Source: Pseudomonadota bacterium
Lineage (GTDB): Bacteria > Pseudomonadota > Gammaproteobacteria > Burkholderiales > Burkholderiaceae_D
Length of the DNA stretch: 25,651 nt
Reading direction: 5' to 3'
NCBI GenBank assembly: GCA_023422955.1
Contig: JAFAGG010000094.1
Location: forward strand, 1 to 25,651
In this document: in pieces, positions 13,723 to 20,706 of the stretch
How positions within the stretch are numbered: position 1 is the stretch's first letter
Layout: every line of letters begins with the position of its first letter
Made by a program: the position numbers and the translations under genes
Notes under the pieces: model-generated
What the model saw: the letters and a program-made list of their open reading frames with translations, nothing else
Database searches by the model: none
What the model was told of the DNA's origin: nothing

Positions 13723-14742
13723 GTGATATCAAACGACACGCCGTTTTTGCCTGACAACCAGACCGAGCTGGAGCCGGAAGAGCTGGAAGACGGCGATACC
13801 TCGGAGGCGGCGCCTATCGAGATTCAGATGACACCGGAAGTATGCGGCATGCGGCTGGACAAGGCGCTGGCCGGATTCTTGCCGCGGTATTCGCGCAGCC
13901 GCCTGCAGCAGTGGATAGAAGCAGGCCTGGTGACCGTGGACGGCGCCGCCGCCCGCGCCAAGGCAACGGTGCTGGGCGATGAACTGATCCGCGTCTCGCC
14001 CCAGCCCGCGCCCGAGCAGCAGGCTTATGCGCCGGAAGCGATGCCGCTGGATATCGTGTTTGAAGACGAGAGCCTTATCGTCATCAACAAGCCGGTGGGA
14101 CTGGTGGTGCATCCGGCCGCCGGCAACTGGTCGGGCACCCTGCTGAACGGCCTGCTACACCACGCGCCGTCGCTGGCCGGCGTGCCGCGCGCCGGTATCG
14201 TGCACAGGCTGGACAAGGATACCAGCGGCCTGATGGTGGTGGCCAAGACGCTGGAAGCGCAGACTGACCTGGTGCGCCAATTGCAGGCGCGCAGCGTCAG
14301 GCGCGAATATCTGGCGCTGGTCTGGGGCTCTCCCCATATTACCGGGCGGGTGGAAGCGGCGATTGCGCGCCATTCGCGCGACCGCATCAGGATGGCGGTG
14401 TCGCAGCATGAATCGGCCAAGCCTGCCGTCACTCACTATCAGCGCCTGGCCGCGGGCACGCTGGCCAAGCAAGTGGTAAGCCTGATGCGCTGCCAGCTTG
14501 AAACCGGCCGCACGCACCAGATCCGCGTGCACATGCAATCCATAGGATTTCCGCTGGTGGGCGATACACTATATGGCAAGGTGCACCTGGCCGCCGTATT
14601 CGGCCATCAGGCGCTGCATGCGTTTCGTCTCGGCCTGGTGCATCCACAGACTCGCAAGGACTGCAAATGGGAAGCGGCTTTGCCGGCTGATCTTCTGTCG
14701 CTGCTGGCGCAGGCCGGTATCGATGGCGACATAAAGTTTTAA
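13723..14742 (+). CDS. rluD: RluD, 23S rRNA pseudouridine synthase
   Basis: This 339-residue protein has an acidic N-terminal extension (about 1-35), an S4 RNA-binding domain (about 42-90) and a RluA-type catalytic domain with the signature HRLDKDTSGL, in which D164 is the catalytic aspartate. It also has INKPVGLVVHPAAGN and the ETGRTHQIRVH motif. RluD makes pseudouridines 1911, 1915 and 1917 (E. coli numbering) in helix 69 of 23S rRNA. The start is GTG with AGGA six bases upstream. The gene is divergent from bamD and runs into pgeF after 5 bases. The acidic extension before the S4 domain is common in betaproteobacteria. Confidence 0.94.
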   Translation: MISNDTPFLPDNQTELEPEELEDGDTSEAAPIEIQMTPEVCGMRLDKALAGFLPRYSRSRLQQWIEAGLVTVDGAAARAKATVLGDELIRVSPQPAPEQQAYAPEAMPLDIVFEDESLIVINKPVGLVVHPAAGNWSGTLLNGLLHHAPSLAGVPRAGIVHRLDKDTSGLMVVAKTLEAQTDLVRQLQARSVRREYLALVWGSPHITGRVEAAIARHSRDRIRMAVSQHESAKPAVTHYQRLAAGTLAKQVVSLMRCQLETGRTHQIRVHMQSIGFPLVGDTLYGKVHLAAVFGHQALHAFRLGLVHPQTRKDCKWEAALPADLLSLLAQAGIDGDIKF

Positions 14743-14747
14743 GACTC

Positions 14748-15497
14748 ATGGAACTGCTGATACCGGAGTGGGATGAATTGCCGGCCAATGTGGGCATACT
14801 CTGCACGCTACGCAGCGGCGGCGTCAGTGCGCCGCCCTATGACGATGGCAATGGCGGCGGCGGGCTGAATCTGGGCGGCCATGTAGGCGATGATGCGCAG
14901 CATGTAGCGCGCAATCGCCAGAGTCTGAACCGGCTCTTGCCCAGTGCGCCGGTATGGTTGTCGCAGGTGCATGGCAATGCGGTGGTCAATGCCGCGCAAG
15001 TGACGAATGTACCGGAAGCCGATGCCAGCATCAGCACCCAGCGTAGCGTGGTATGCGCGATCATGACCGCGGATTGCCTGCCGGTGCTGCTATGCGATAC
15101 CGAAGGCAAAGTCGTCGGCGCCGCGCATGCCGGATGGCGCGGCCTGGCGGGAGGCGTGCTGGAAAATACGGTGGCGGCAATGCGGCAGGCAGGAGCGGGA
15201 TCGATTACGGCCTGGCTGGGGCCGGCTATCGGTCCGCAGGCTTTTGAAGTCGGTGCCGAAGTCAGGAATGCCTTCGTGCAGAAACAGACTGAAGCGGCCG
15301 AGGCATTCGTGGCAGCGGATATCGAGGGTAAATATTTCGCCGATATCTATAAGCTTGCCCGTTTGCGCTTGCAGACTTTGAATATCGAACAGGTCCATGG
15401 CGGCGGTTTTTGCACCGCCACCGATCGCCAGCGCTTTTATTCTTATCGACGCGACCAGGTGACAGGACGCATGGCGACGCTGATCTGGCTGAAGTGA
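14748..15497 (+). CDS. pgeF: PgeF, peptidoglycan editing factor / polyphenol oxidase family (YfiH)
   Basis: This 249-residue DUF152 protein has the metal-site motifs LSQVHG (H75), MTADCLPVLL (C110) and AAHAGWRG (H127). The C-terminal FCTATDRQRFYSYRRD is also typical. E. coli YfiH/PgeF removes wrongly placed L-Ser in peptidoglycan precursors (muropeptide editing). Other family members act as purine nucleoside phosphorylases or show weak laccase activity. It begins 5 bases after rluD and is almost certainly cotranscribed, an arrangement conserved widely in proteobacteria. It converges on the small membrane protein gene. Confidence 0.92.
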   Translation: MELLIPEWDELPANVGILCTLRSGGVSAPPYDDGNGGGGLNLGGHVGDDAQHVARNRQSLNRLLPSAPVWLSQVHGNAVVNAAQVTNVPEADASISTQRSVVCAIMTADCLPVLLCDTEGKVVGAAHAGWRGLAGGVLENTVAAMRQAGAGSITAWLGPAIGPQAFEVGAEVRNAFVQKQTEAAEAFVAADIEGKYFADIYKLARLRLQTLNIEQVHGGGFCTATDRQRFYSYRRDQVTGRMATLIWLK

Positions 15498-15516
15498 TGT
15501 GCTCGCTTGAGCGCGC

Positions 15517-15774
15517 TCAGGATTTGTCGGCGGGCGGATGATCTGGCTGTGACGGAGCCTGGGCTTGCGCTGCAGCCTGTGCCTGCAGTCTGGCCTGCTG
15601 CTCTCGGTAAGCGCGGCGTTCGCGGCGCTGGCGGGTGCCCAGCAGGTAGAGCGTGATCGACAAGGGGAATACGCCGTACAGCAAAAACGTCATCAAGCCT
15701 GCGATAAAGGAATGCTCGGTCAGCGCCATCATCAGCACGACGTATATCCATCCGATCGCAACGATCATCAACAT
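15517..15774 (-). CDS. Small two-helix membrane protein with Gln/Ala-rich tail
   Basis: This 85-residue protein starts at ATG 15774, which has AGGGG six bases upstream; a longer reading of the frame lacks such support. Two hydrophobic helices are visible, about residues 2-19 (MIVAIGWIYVVLMMA) and 23-46 (FIAGLMTFLLYGVFPLSITLYLL). A basic stretch (RQRRERRAYREQQ, 49-60) and a polar Gln/Ala/Pro tail suggest a cytoplasmic C-terminus. No domain of known function is recognised. It lies between pgeF and phaR, the spot occupied by PHA synthesis genes in some relatives, and faces the opposite way. It has a leader with a CATACG/CGTATG hairpin. Confidence 0.75.
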   Translation of the reverse strand: MLMIVAIGWIYVVLMMALTEHSFIAGLMTFLLYGVFPLSITLYLLGTRQRRERRAYREQQARLQAQAAAQAQAPSQPDHPPADKS

Positions 15775-15957
15775 TCCAATCCCCTGAGAAAAAACGTAAC
15801 CATACGCGAAAACGTATGCGGAGGCATCCATTTCGCTGCACAAATCCGCCCGTGGCACACTCAGAGATCGGTGCGCGATCTGCACACCGAAACCGACATG
15901 GTGGTTTTGTCCATGTGTTGACGGAAAGAGAAGACGCAAGCTCAGGACGTGAGCAGA

Positions 15958-15975
15958 TTTTGCTGCGCTGCAAAA
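15958..15975. promoter_or_regulatory. TGC-rich palindrome, candidate PhaR operator
   Basis: TTTTGC and GCAAAA flank a TGCGCT core, making an 18-base near-palindrome about 30 bases before the phaR -10 box. PhaR proteins are known to bind TGC-rich repeats and to repress their own gene in other bacteria. The link here is inference from position and composition. Confidence 0.45.
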
Positions 15976-16005
15976 AATCATGCGTATGTCCTTGGAGTCC
16001 GGAAC

Positions 16006-16011
16006 TATAAT
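16006..16011 (+). promoter_or_regulatory. -10 box of the phaR promoter
   Basis: A perfect TATAAT lies 76 bases before the phaR start. No good -35 hexamer lies 16-18 bases upstream, so activation or an upstream element may be needed. Confidence 0.5.
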
Positions 16012-16087
16012 GTCGCCAGAAATTGAAAGGCGACCAGGCAGTCGATGCGATAAGCTGCCTTGGTTGCAATGCAATAAAACCCTGCCG

Positions 16088-16645
16088 ATGATGACTCAAT
16101 CCCCGCTACCTCGTTTGATCAAGAAATATCCCAACCGCCGTCTTTACGATACCCAGAACAGTCGCTACATCACCTTGTCCGAGGTGAAGGATCTGGTGCT
16201 GGCACAGGAAGCCTTCGCTGTGGCGGATGCCAGGACCGGAGAGGACATTACGCGCAGCATCCTGCTGCAAATCATCGTGGAAGAAGAGAGCAAGGGCTCG
16301 TCTCTGTTGTCCGTTGCCTTGATGTCGCAGCTGATTTGCTGTTATGGAAAAGCGATGCAGGGTGTGATGGGCGCTTATCTGGAAAAGAATGTCCAGGCTT
16401 TCGTGGAAATTCAGCAGCGCCTATCCGAGCCTGCCCCCGAAGCTGCGGATACGGCTGAAGCGCAGGAATTTACTCCGGAGATGTGGACGCAATTCATGAG
16501 CGTGCAAGGCCCGATGATCCAGGGCATGCTGAGCAATTACATAGAACAGAGCAAGGCTTTGTTCCTGCAAACACAGGAGCAGATGCAGGAACAGGCCAAG
16601 AATACGATAGACAACTTTCCTTTCTCTCATGAAGATCGCGGCTGA
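16088..16645 (+). CDS. phaR: PhaR, polyhydroxyalkanoate synthesis repressor
   Basis: This 185-residue protein has the N-terminal PHA accumulation regulator DNA-binding domain (RLIKKYPNRRLYDTQNSRYITLSEV, about 9-33), then the PHB_acc region, including EEESKGSSLLSVALMSQLI. The C-terminus is Gln/Glu-rich and amphipathic (EQSKALFLQTQEQMQEQAKN). PhaR binds DNA and nascent PHA granules, releasing phasin and phaR promoters when polymer appears. I chose ATG 16088 because homologues start just before this domain; upstream in-frame codons lie beyond the TATAAT box. No phaC, phaA or phaB is next to it, though they are often adjacent in related genomes. Confidence 0.93.
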   Translation: MMTQSPLPRLIKKYPNRRLYDTQNSRYITLSEVKDLVLAQEAFAVADARTGEDITRSILLQIIVEEESKGSSLLSVALMSQLICCYGKAMQGVMGAYLEKNVQAFVEIQQRLSEPAPEAADTAEAQEFTPEMWTQFMSVQGPMIQGMLSNYIEQSKALFLQTQEQMQEQAKNTIDNFPFSHEDRG

Positions 16646-16754
16646 AGCAGCCTGCAGCCGGCTCTCGGCGTCTTCCTTGATGATTGCCTGCCATCCTGAT
16701 CTTTACCTTATTTCTTCACCTTATTTGCCGCTCACTGGCGCAGGCCCGAGCAGG

Positions 16755-16760
16755 TACAAT
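16755..16760 (+). promoter_or_regulatory. Possible -10 box for rimO
   Basis: TACAAT lies 26 bases before the rimO ATG. No clear -35 is seen at the right distance, so the call is tentative. It would give a leader of about 20 bases, and the ATG lacks a strong ribosome site. Confidence 0.35.
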
Positions 16761-16786
16761 AGCGGCTTCGTTTTCAGGTCACTTTT

Positions 16787-18151
16787 ATGTCTACCGATTC
16801 CTCCCATGCGCCCAAGGTGGGCTTTGTTTCACTTGGCTGTCCCAAGGCCCTGGTCGATTCCGAACAGATCCTGACGCAATTGCGTGCAGAAGGTTATGAA
16901 ACCGCCAAATCCTATGACGGCGCCGACCTGGTGATCGTGAATACCTGCGGCTTCATCGATGCCGCGGTGCAGGAATCGCTGGATGCGATCGGCGAGGCGC
17001 TGGCGGAAAACGGCAAGGTCATCGTCACCGGTTGCCTGGGCGCGAAGAAGGATGCGGCGGGCGACGACATCATCCAGAAAGTGCATCCCAAGGTGCTGGC
17101 CGTGACCGGACCGCATGCGGTCGGCGAAGTGATGCAGGAAGTGCATCGCCACCTGCCCAAGCCGCACGATCCTTTCCTGGACCTGGTGCCGGCGCAGGGC
17201 GTGAAACTCACGCCCAAGCATTATGCCTACCTGAAGATTTCCGAAGGCTGCAATCATCGCTGCAGCTTCTGCATCATTCCTTCCATGCGCGGCGACCTGG
17301 TGTCGCGTCCGATAGGCGAAGTGCTGCTGGAAGCGGAAAACCTGTTCAAGGCCGGCGTGAAGGAATTGCTGGTGATTTCGCAGGACACCAGCGCCTATGG
17401 CGTGGATGTGAAATTCCGCACCGGCTTCTGGAACGGCAAGCCGACCAAGACGCACATGACGCAACTGGTGGGCGCGCTGCACGAGCTGGCTGCGCAATAC
17501 GATGCCTGGGTGCGCCTGCATTACGTGTATCCGTATCCGCACGTCGATGACATCATCCCGATGATGAACGGCGGCCACATCGTGCCTTACCTGGATGTGC
17601 CGCTGCAGCATGCGCATCCGGATGTGTTGAAGCGCATGAAGCGTCCTGCCAATGGCGAGAAGAATATCGAGCGCATCCGCGCCTGGCGCGCCGCCTGCCC
17701 GGACATCACCATACGCTCCACCTTCATCGCCGGCTTTCCCGGCGAAACCGAAGCCGAGTTCGAATACCTGCTGGACTTCCTGAAGGAAGCGCAGATCGAT
17801 CGCCTGGGTTGCTTCGCCTATTCCCCGGTGGAAGGCGCAACGGCCAACAGCATTGCCAACCCGGTGCCGGAAGAGGTGAGGGAAGAGCGCCGCGCGCGCG
17901 TGATGCTGCTGCAGGAAGAAATTTCCAAGGCGCGCCTGCAGGCCAAGGTCGGCAAGACCCTGCGGGTGCTGATCGATGAAGTCGACAAGGCGGGCAACGG
18001 CACCGGCCGCTCCGTCGCCGATGCGCCGGAAATCGATGGCGTGGTTTATGTGAAGGCGCCGTATGAACCGAGCCGCCGCCTGAAGGTGGGCGAGTTCGTC
18101 GACGTGACGATCAACATGGCCGATGAACACGATATGTGGGGCAAGGCCTAA
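16787..18151 (+). CDS. rimO: RimO, ribosomal protein S12 methylthiotransferase
   Basis: This 454-residue radical-SAM enzyme has an N-terminal UPF0004 domain with C18, C54 and C83 (VSLGCPK, VNTCGFID, VTGCLG) holding one iron-sulfur cluster. The central radical-SAM motif CNHRCSFC (C155, C159, C162) holds the SAM-binding cluster. A C-terminal TRAM domain covers about 385-450 (VLIDEVDKAGNGTGRSVADAPEIDGVVYV). The pattern PSMRGDLVSRP after the SAM motif separates RimO from tRNA-modifying MiaB. It adds a methylthio group to the conserved Asp of ribosomal protein S12. It follows phaR on the same strand. Confidence 0.96.
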   Translation: MSTDSSHAPKVGFVSLGCPKALVDSEQILTQLRAEGYETAKSYDGADLVIVNTCGFIDAAVQESLDAIGEALAENGKVIVTGCLGAKKDAAGDDIIQKVHPKVLAVTGPHAVGEVMQEVHRHLPKPHDPFLDLVPAQGVKLTPKHYAYLKISEGCNHRCSFCIIPSMRGDLVSRPIGEVLLEAENLFKAGVKELLVISQDTSAYGVDVKFRTGFWNGKPTKTHMTQLVGALHELAAQYDAWVRLHYVYPYPHVDDIIPMMNGGHIVPYLDVPLQHAHPDVLKRMKRPANGEKNIERIRAWRAACPDITIRSTFIAGFPGETEAEFEYLLDFLKEAQIDRLGCFAYSPVEGATANSIANPVPEEVREERRARVMLLQEEISKARLQAKVGKTLRVLIDEVDKAGNGTGRSVADAPEIDGVVYVKAPYEPSRRLKVGEFVDVTINMADEHDMWGKA

Positions 18152-18200
18152 TTGTTGCGGCCTGCGTCCTGCAAACACATCAACGATAGGAGGCAGTCGC

Positions 18201-19373
18201 GTGGCAGATAAATCTTCGCTTTCAACCCGCCTGGTCCATAACGACTACCAGCCGCCGGAAGGCTTCGACGCCTTTCCGCCGGCGATTCACCACGCTTCCA
18301 CCGTCTATTTCGAAAACATGGCCGCGCTGCGGGCGCAGGGTACGGCCGGCAAGCCGCCTTACACCTACGGCTTGCATGCGACACCCACCTCGCTGACGCT
18401 GCAGGCGCGACTGGCCGATATCGAAGGCGGCACGCATTGCCAGCTTGCGCCCAGCGGCGCAGCAGCGATTGCCATGATCGATTTCGCGCTGCTCAAAAGC
18501 GGCGACGATGTGCTGGTGCCGGACAATGTCTATACGCCGAATCGCGAGCTGAGCAACTGGCTGCAGCGCAATTACGGCGTGTCGGCACGTTTCTACGATC
18601 CCATGATAGGCGCAGGCATTGCCGACCTGATCCGGGAAAACACCCGGCTGATCTGGACCGAAGCGCCGGGTTCTGTGTCGATGGAAGTGCCGGATTTGCG
18701 TGCGATCTGCGCAGCCGCGAAAAGCAGGGGCGTGCTGGTTGCGCTCGACAATACCTGGTCGGCCGGCATTGCGTTGCCCGCGTTCGAGCTGGGCGTGGAC
18801 ATTTCCATGCAGGCGCTGACCAAGTACCAGTCGGGCGGTTCGGATGTGCTGATGGGTGCGGTGATTACGCGCGATGCGGCGCTGGATAAAAAACTTTCAC
18901 AGGCAAGAAGGCATCTTGGGTTGGGCGTGTCGGGCGATGACTGCTACCTGGTATTGCGCGGCTTGCCAACGATGAAGCTGCGTTTCGATGCGCATGATAA
19001 ATCGGCGTTTGAACTCGCTGCATGGCTCAAGCAAAGGCCGGAGGTAGTGCGTGTTCTGCATCCGGCTTTCCCGGACTGCCCCGGCCATGACAACTGGAAG
19101 CGGGATTTCACCGGCGCGGGCGGGCTGTTTTCCGTGCTGTTCGATGCGCGCCATTCGCAGGCGCAGATCGATGCCTTCATCGATCGTCTCAAGTTATTCA
19201 GGATAGGTTACAGTTGGGGCGGGGCGGTCAGCCTGTGCGTGCCCTATGACATCGAGGCTATGCGCGATCGCTGGCAGCATCAGGGACGGCTGGTGCGTTT
19301 TTATGTCGGGCTGGAAGATGCTAGTGAACTGATTGCCGATATAGAGCAGGCGCTTGCCGCTCTGCAGCTCTGA
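18201..19373 (+). CDS. metC: Cystathionine beta-lyase-like PLP enzyme (MetC, Cys/Met metabolism family)
   Basis: From the GTG at 18201 the protein has 390 residues. The GTG has a strong AGGAGG six to seven bases upstream, which decides the start. It shows the fold-type I pattern of the Cys/Met metabolism PLP enzymes: an N-terminal THLVH-like STRLVHNDY, YTYGLHATPT, SGAAAI (85-90), D183 in ALDNTW and the PLP lysine K208 in ALTKYQSGGSD. E. coli MetC has a GHSD version of the last motif; the GGSD form suggests a separate subgroup. Cystathionine beta-lyase makes homocysteine, pyruvate and ammonia in methionine synthesis. A related gamma-lyase or sulfhydrylase activity cannot be excluded. It lies 49 bases after rimO. 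Confidence 0.86.
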   Translation: MADKSSLSTRLVHNDYQPPEGFDAFPPAIHHASTVYFENMAALRAQGTAGKPPYTYGLHATPTSLTLQARLADIEGGTHCQLAPSGAAAIAMIDFALLKSGDDVLVPDNVYTPNRELSNWLQRNYGVSARFYDPMIGAGIADLIRENTRLIWTEAPGSVSMEVPDLRAICAAAKSRGVLVALDNTWSAGIALPAFELGVDISMQALTKYQSGGSDVLMGAVITRDAALDKKLSQARRHLGLGVSGDDCYLVLRGLPTMKLRFDAHDKSAFELAAWLKQRPEVVRVLHPAFPDCPGHDNWKRDFTGAGGLFSVLFDARHSQAQIDAFIDRLKLFRIGYSWGGAVSLCVPYDIEAMRDRWQHQGRLVRFYVGLEDASELIADIEQALAALQL

Positions 19374-19384
19374 GAGGGCTGCAG
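19359..19384. repeat. Inverted repeat at the end of metC
   Basis: CTGCAGC and GCTGCAG flank the metC stop codon with a 9-base loop. A short T-run (GGAATTTTT) follows some distance later, so it might be a weak terminator between convergent genes. Confidence 0.35.
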
Positions 19385-19410
19385 TAGTCTTGCGGAATTT
19401 TTAGTAGAGC

Positions 19411-19773
19411 TTAGCTCGGCATCGGCCGGTTGGCATTCAGGTCCACGATGCCGCGTATCATCCGGTACGCATACCAGACCCAGGCGCCTGCCCAGAGTAG
19501 GTAAGCCAGCGGGATGCCGATAAAGGTAATGAAGAGCGCGCCGCCCGCAATCAGCCATACCAGATACCACCAGAACGAGCGGATCTGCCAGCTATGGTGG
19601 CTGTACACGAAGGTGCCGGCGGCATCCTGCCGTTTCACATAGCTGATGATCAGCGGAATCCAGGAAAACAATCCCAGAGATATCACCAGGTTGGCCGCAT
19701 GGAAAATATACAGCCACCAGGCCAGGGTTTTACGGGACTGCAGTTGATCGTCCAGTACCAGTTCTTGTGCCAT
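19411..19773 (-). CDS. Small membrane protein, DUF4870-like
   Basis: This 120-residue protein starts at ATG 19773 behind a near-perfect GGAGG ribosome site. It has a short polar N-terminus, then three or so hydrophobic helices: about 18-45 (LAWWLYIFHAANLVISLGLFSWIPLIISYV), 66-90 (SFWWYLVWLIAGGALFITFIGIPLA) and 88-107. The YSHHSWQIRSFWW segment between helices is typical of this family of unknown function. It sits 55 bases downstream of serB and may be cotranscribed with it and mfd. No function can be assigned. Confidence 0.8.
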   Translation of the reverse strand: MAQELVLDDQLQSRKTLAWWLYIFHAANLVISLGLFSWIPLIISYVKRQDAAGTFVYSHHSWQIRSFWWYLVWLIAGGALFITFIGIPLAYLLWAGAWVWYAYRMIRGIVDLNANRPMPS

Positions 19774-19828
19774 TTTTTCCTCCGAGTCGAAACGGTGAAG
19801 TGCAATGCAATCGGGCAATCCAGATTAT

Positions 19829-20674
19829 TTATTGCGCGAATAAATGCAAGATTCCATCCAGGCCGGCAAAGTTCAGCGCCACGTTCGCCTGTGCACGTAC
19901 TACCGGCTTGGCGCGGAACGCCACGGACAAGCCTGCCACGGACATCATTTTCAAATCATTGGCGCCATCGCCCATGACGATGGCCTGACGCGGCATGATA
20001 CCGAGTTCGGCGCAGATGCGTTCCACGCTGCGCTGTTTTTCTTCCGCATCGACGATGGTGCCCGTTACGCGCCCCGTCAACTTCCCGTTTTCGACTTCCA
20101 GCACATTGGAATGCGTGTAGTCCAGTCCCAGGCGTGACTTCATGCGGTCAGTGAAGAAAGTGAAACCTCCCGATACCAGCAGGGTTTTCAGGCCGGCCTG
20201 CTTTACTGCCGCCAGCATGGTTTCCGCGCCCGGCGAAAGAAGCAGGCGCTCGTCATAGACGCGCTGCAGGGCTGATGCGTCCAGTCCCTTGAGCAGGGCA
20301 ACGCGCTTGCCCAGGCTTTCGCGGAAATCGATTTCTCCACGCATTGCAGATTCCGTGATCTCCGACACCTGCGGCTTCAAGCCCTGCATGTCCGCGATTT
20401 CGTCTATGCATTCTATGGTGATCAGTGTGGAATCCATGTCCATCACCAGCAGCTTGAAGTCGGACAGCTTGCGGCCCGGTTCGATAAAGGTGAAATCGAG
20501 CTTGGCTTCAAAACAGAGAGGATCGATTTCGCGCTTGAGCGTATCGGAAAAGCTCACTGCCTCGCAGCGCCATGCATGGGCCGACAGTGGCACGGTGCGC
20601 TGCGCGCGAACCATGGCGGCTATCTTGGGAATGCTGGCGGGGTCGGCTTGCGGGCCTTGCAGGATCAGGTTCAT
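19829..20674 (-). CDS. serB: Phosphoserine phosphatase SerB
   Basis: From ATG 20674 the protein has 281 residues. A less conserved N-terminal region (about 1-70) precedes the HAD phosphatase domain, with motif I DMDST (catalytic D79 and D81), motif II VSGG, and motif III/IV MGDGANDLKMM. The EMRGEIDFRESL-like segment (AMRGEIDFRESLGKRV) recognises phosphoserine. It completes serine synthesis by dephosphorylating O-phosphoserine. A GTG one codon earlier is possible. The gene follows mfd by about 32 bases on the same strand, so the two are likely cotranscribed. Confidence 0.95.
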   Translation of the reverse strand: MNLILQGPQADPASIPKIAAMVRAQRTVPLSAHAWRCEAVSFSDTLKREIDPLCFEAKLDFTFIEPGRKLSDFKLLVMDMDSTLITIECIDEIADMQGLKPQVSEITESAMRGEIDFRESLGKRVALLKGLDASALQRVYDERLLLSPGAETMLAAVKQAGLKTLLVSGGFTFFTDRMKSRLGLDYTHSNVLEVENGKLTGRVTGTIVDAEEKQRSVERICAELGIMPRQAIVMGDGANDLKMMSVAGLSVAFRAKPVVRAQANVALNFAGLDGILHLFAQ

Positions 20675-20706
20675 CACAGGCTTAATGATTCAGGGTTGGC
20701 AGCATT

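Larger units (their letters stand above)
15775..16087. other. Divergent regulatory region between the small membrane gene and phaR
   Basis: These 313 bases hold no convincing gene. They contain a CATACG / CGTATG hairpin (15801-15818), an AGATCG / CGATCT inverted repeat (15865-15881), a TGC-rich palindrome (15958-15975) and a perfect TATAAT (16006-16011). The density of inverted repeats suggests operators. Confidence 0.5.

Noticed and set aside
15980..16087. N-terminal extension of PhaR by about 36 residues
   Set aside because: It overlaps the TATAAT box and has no family similarity; homologues start just before RLIKKYPNRRLYDT.
16829..18178. 449-residue open frame antisense to rimO
   Set aside because: It mirrors the complete rimO gene, is His/Arg/Gln-rich and has no domain pattern. 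It is a shadow of GC-rich codon use.
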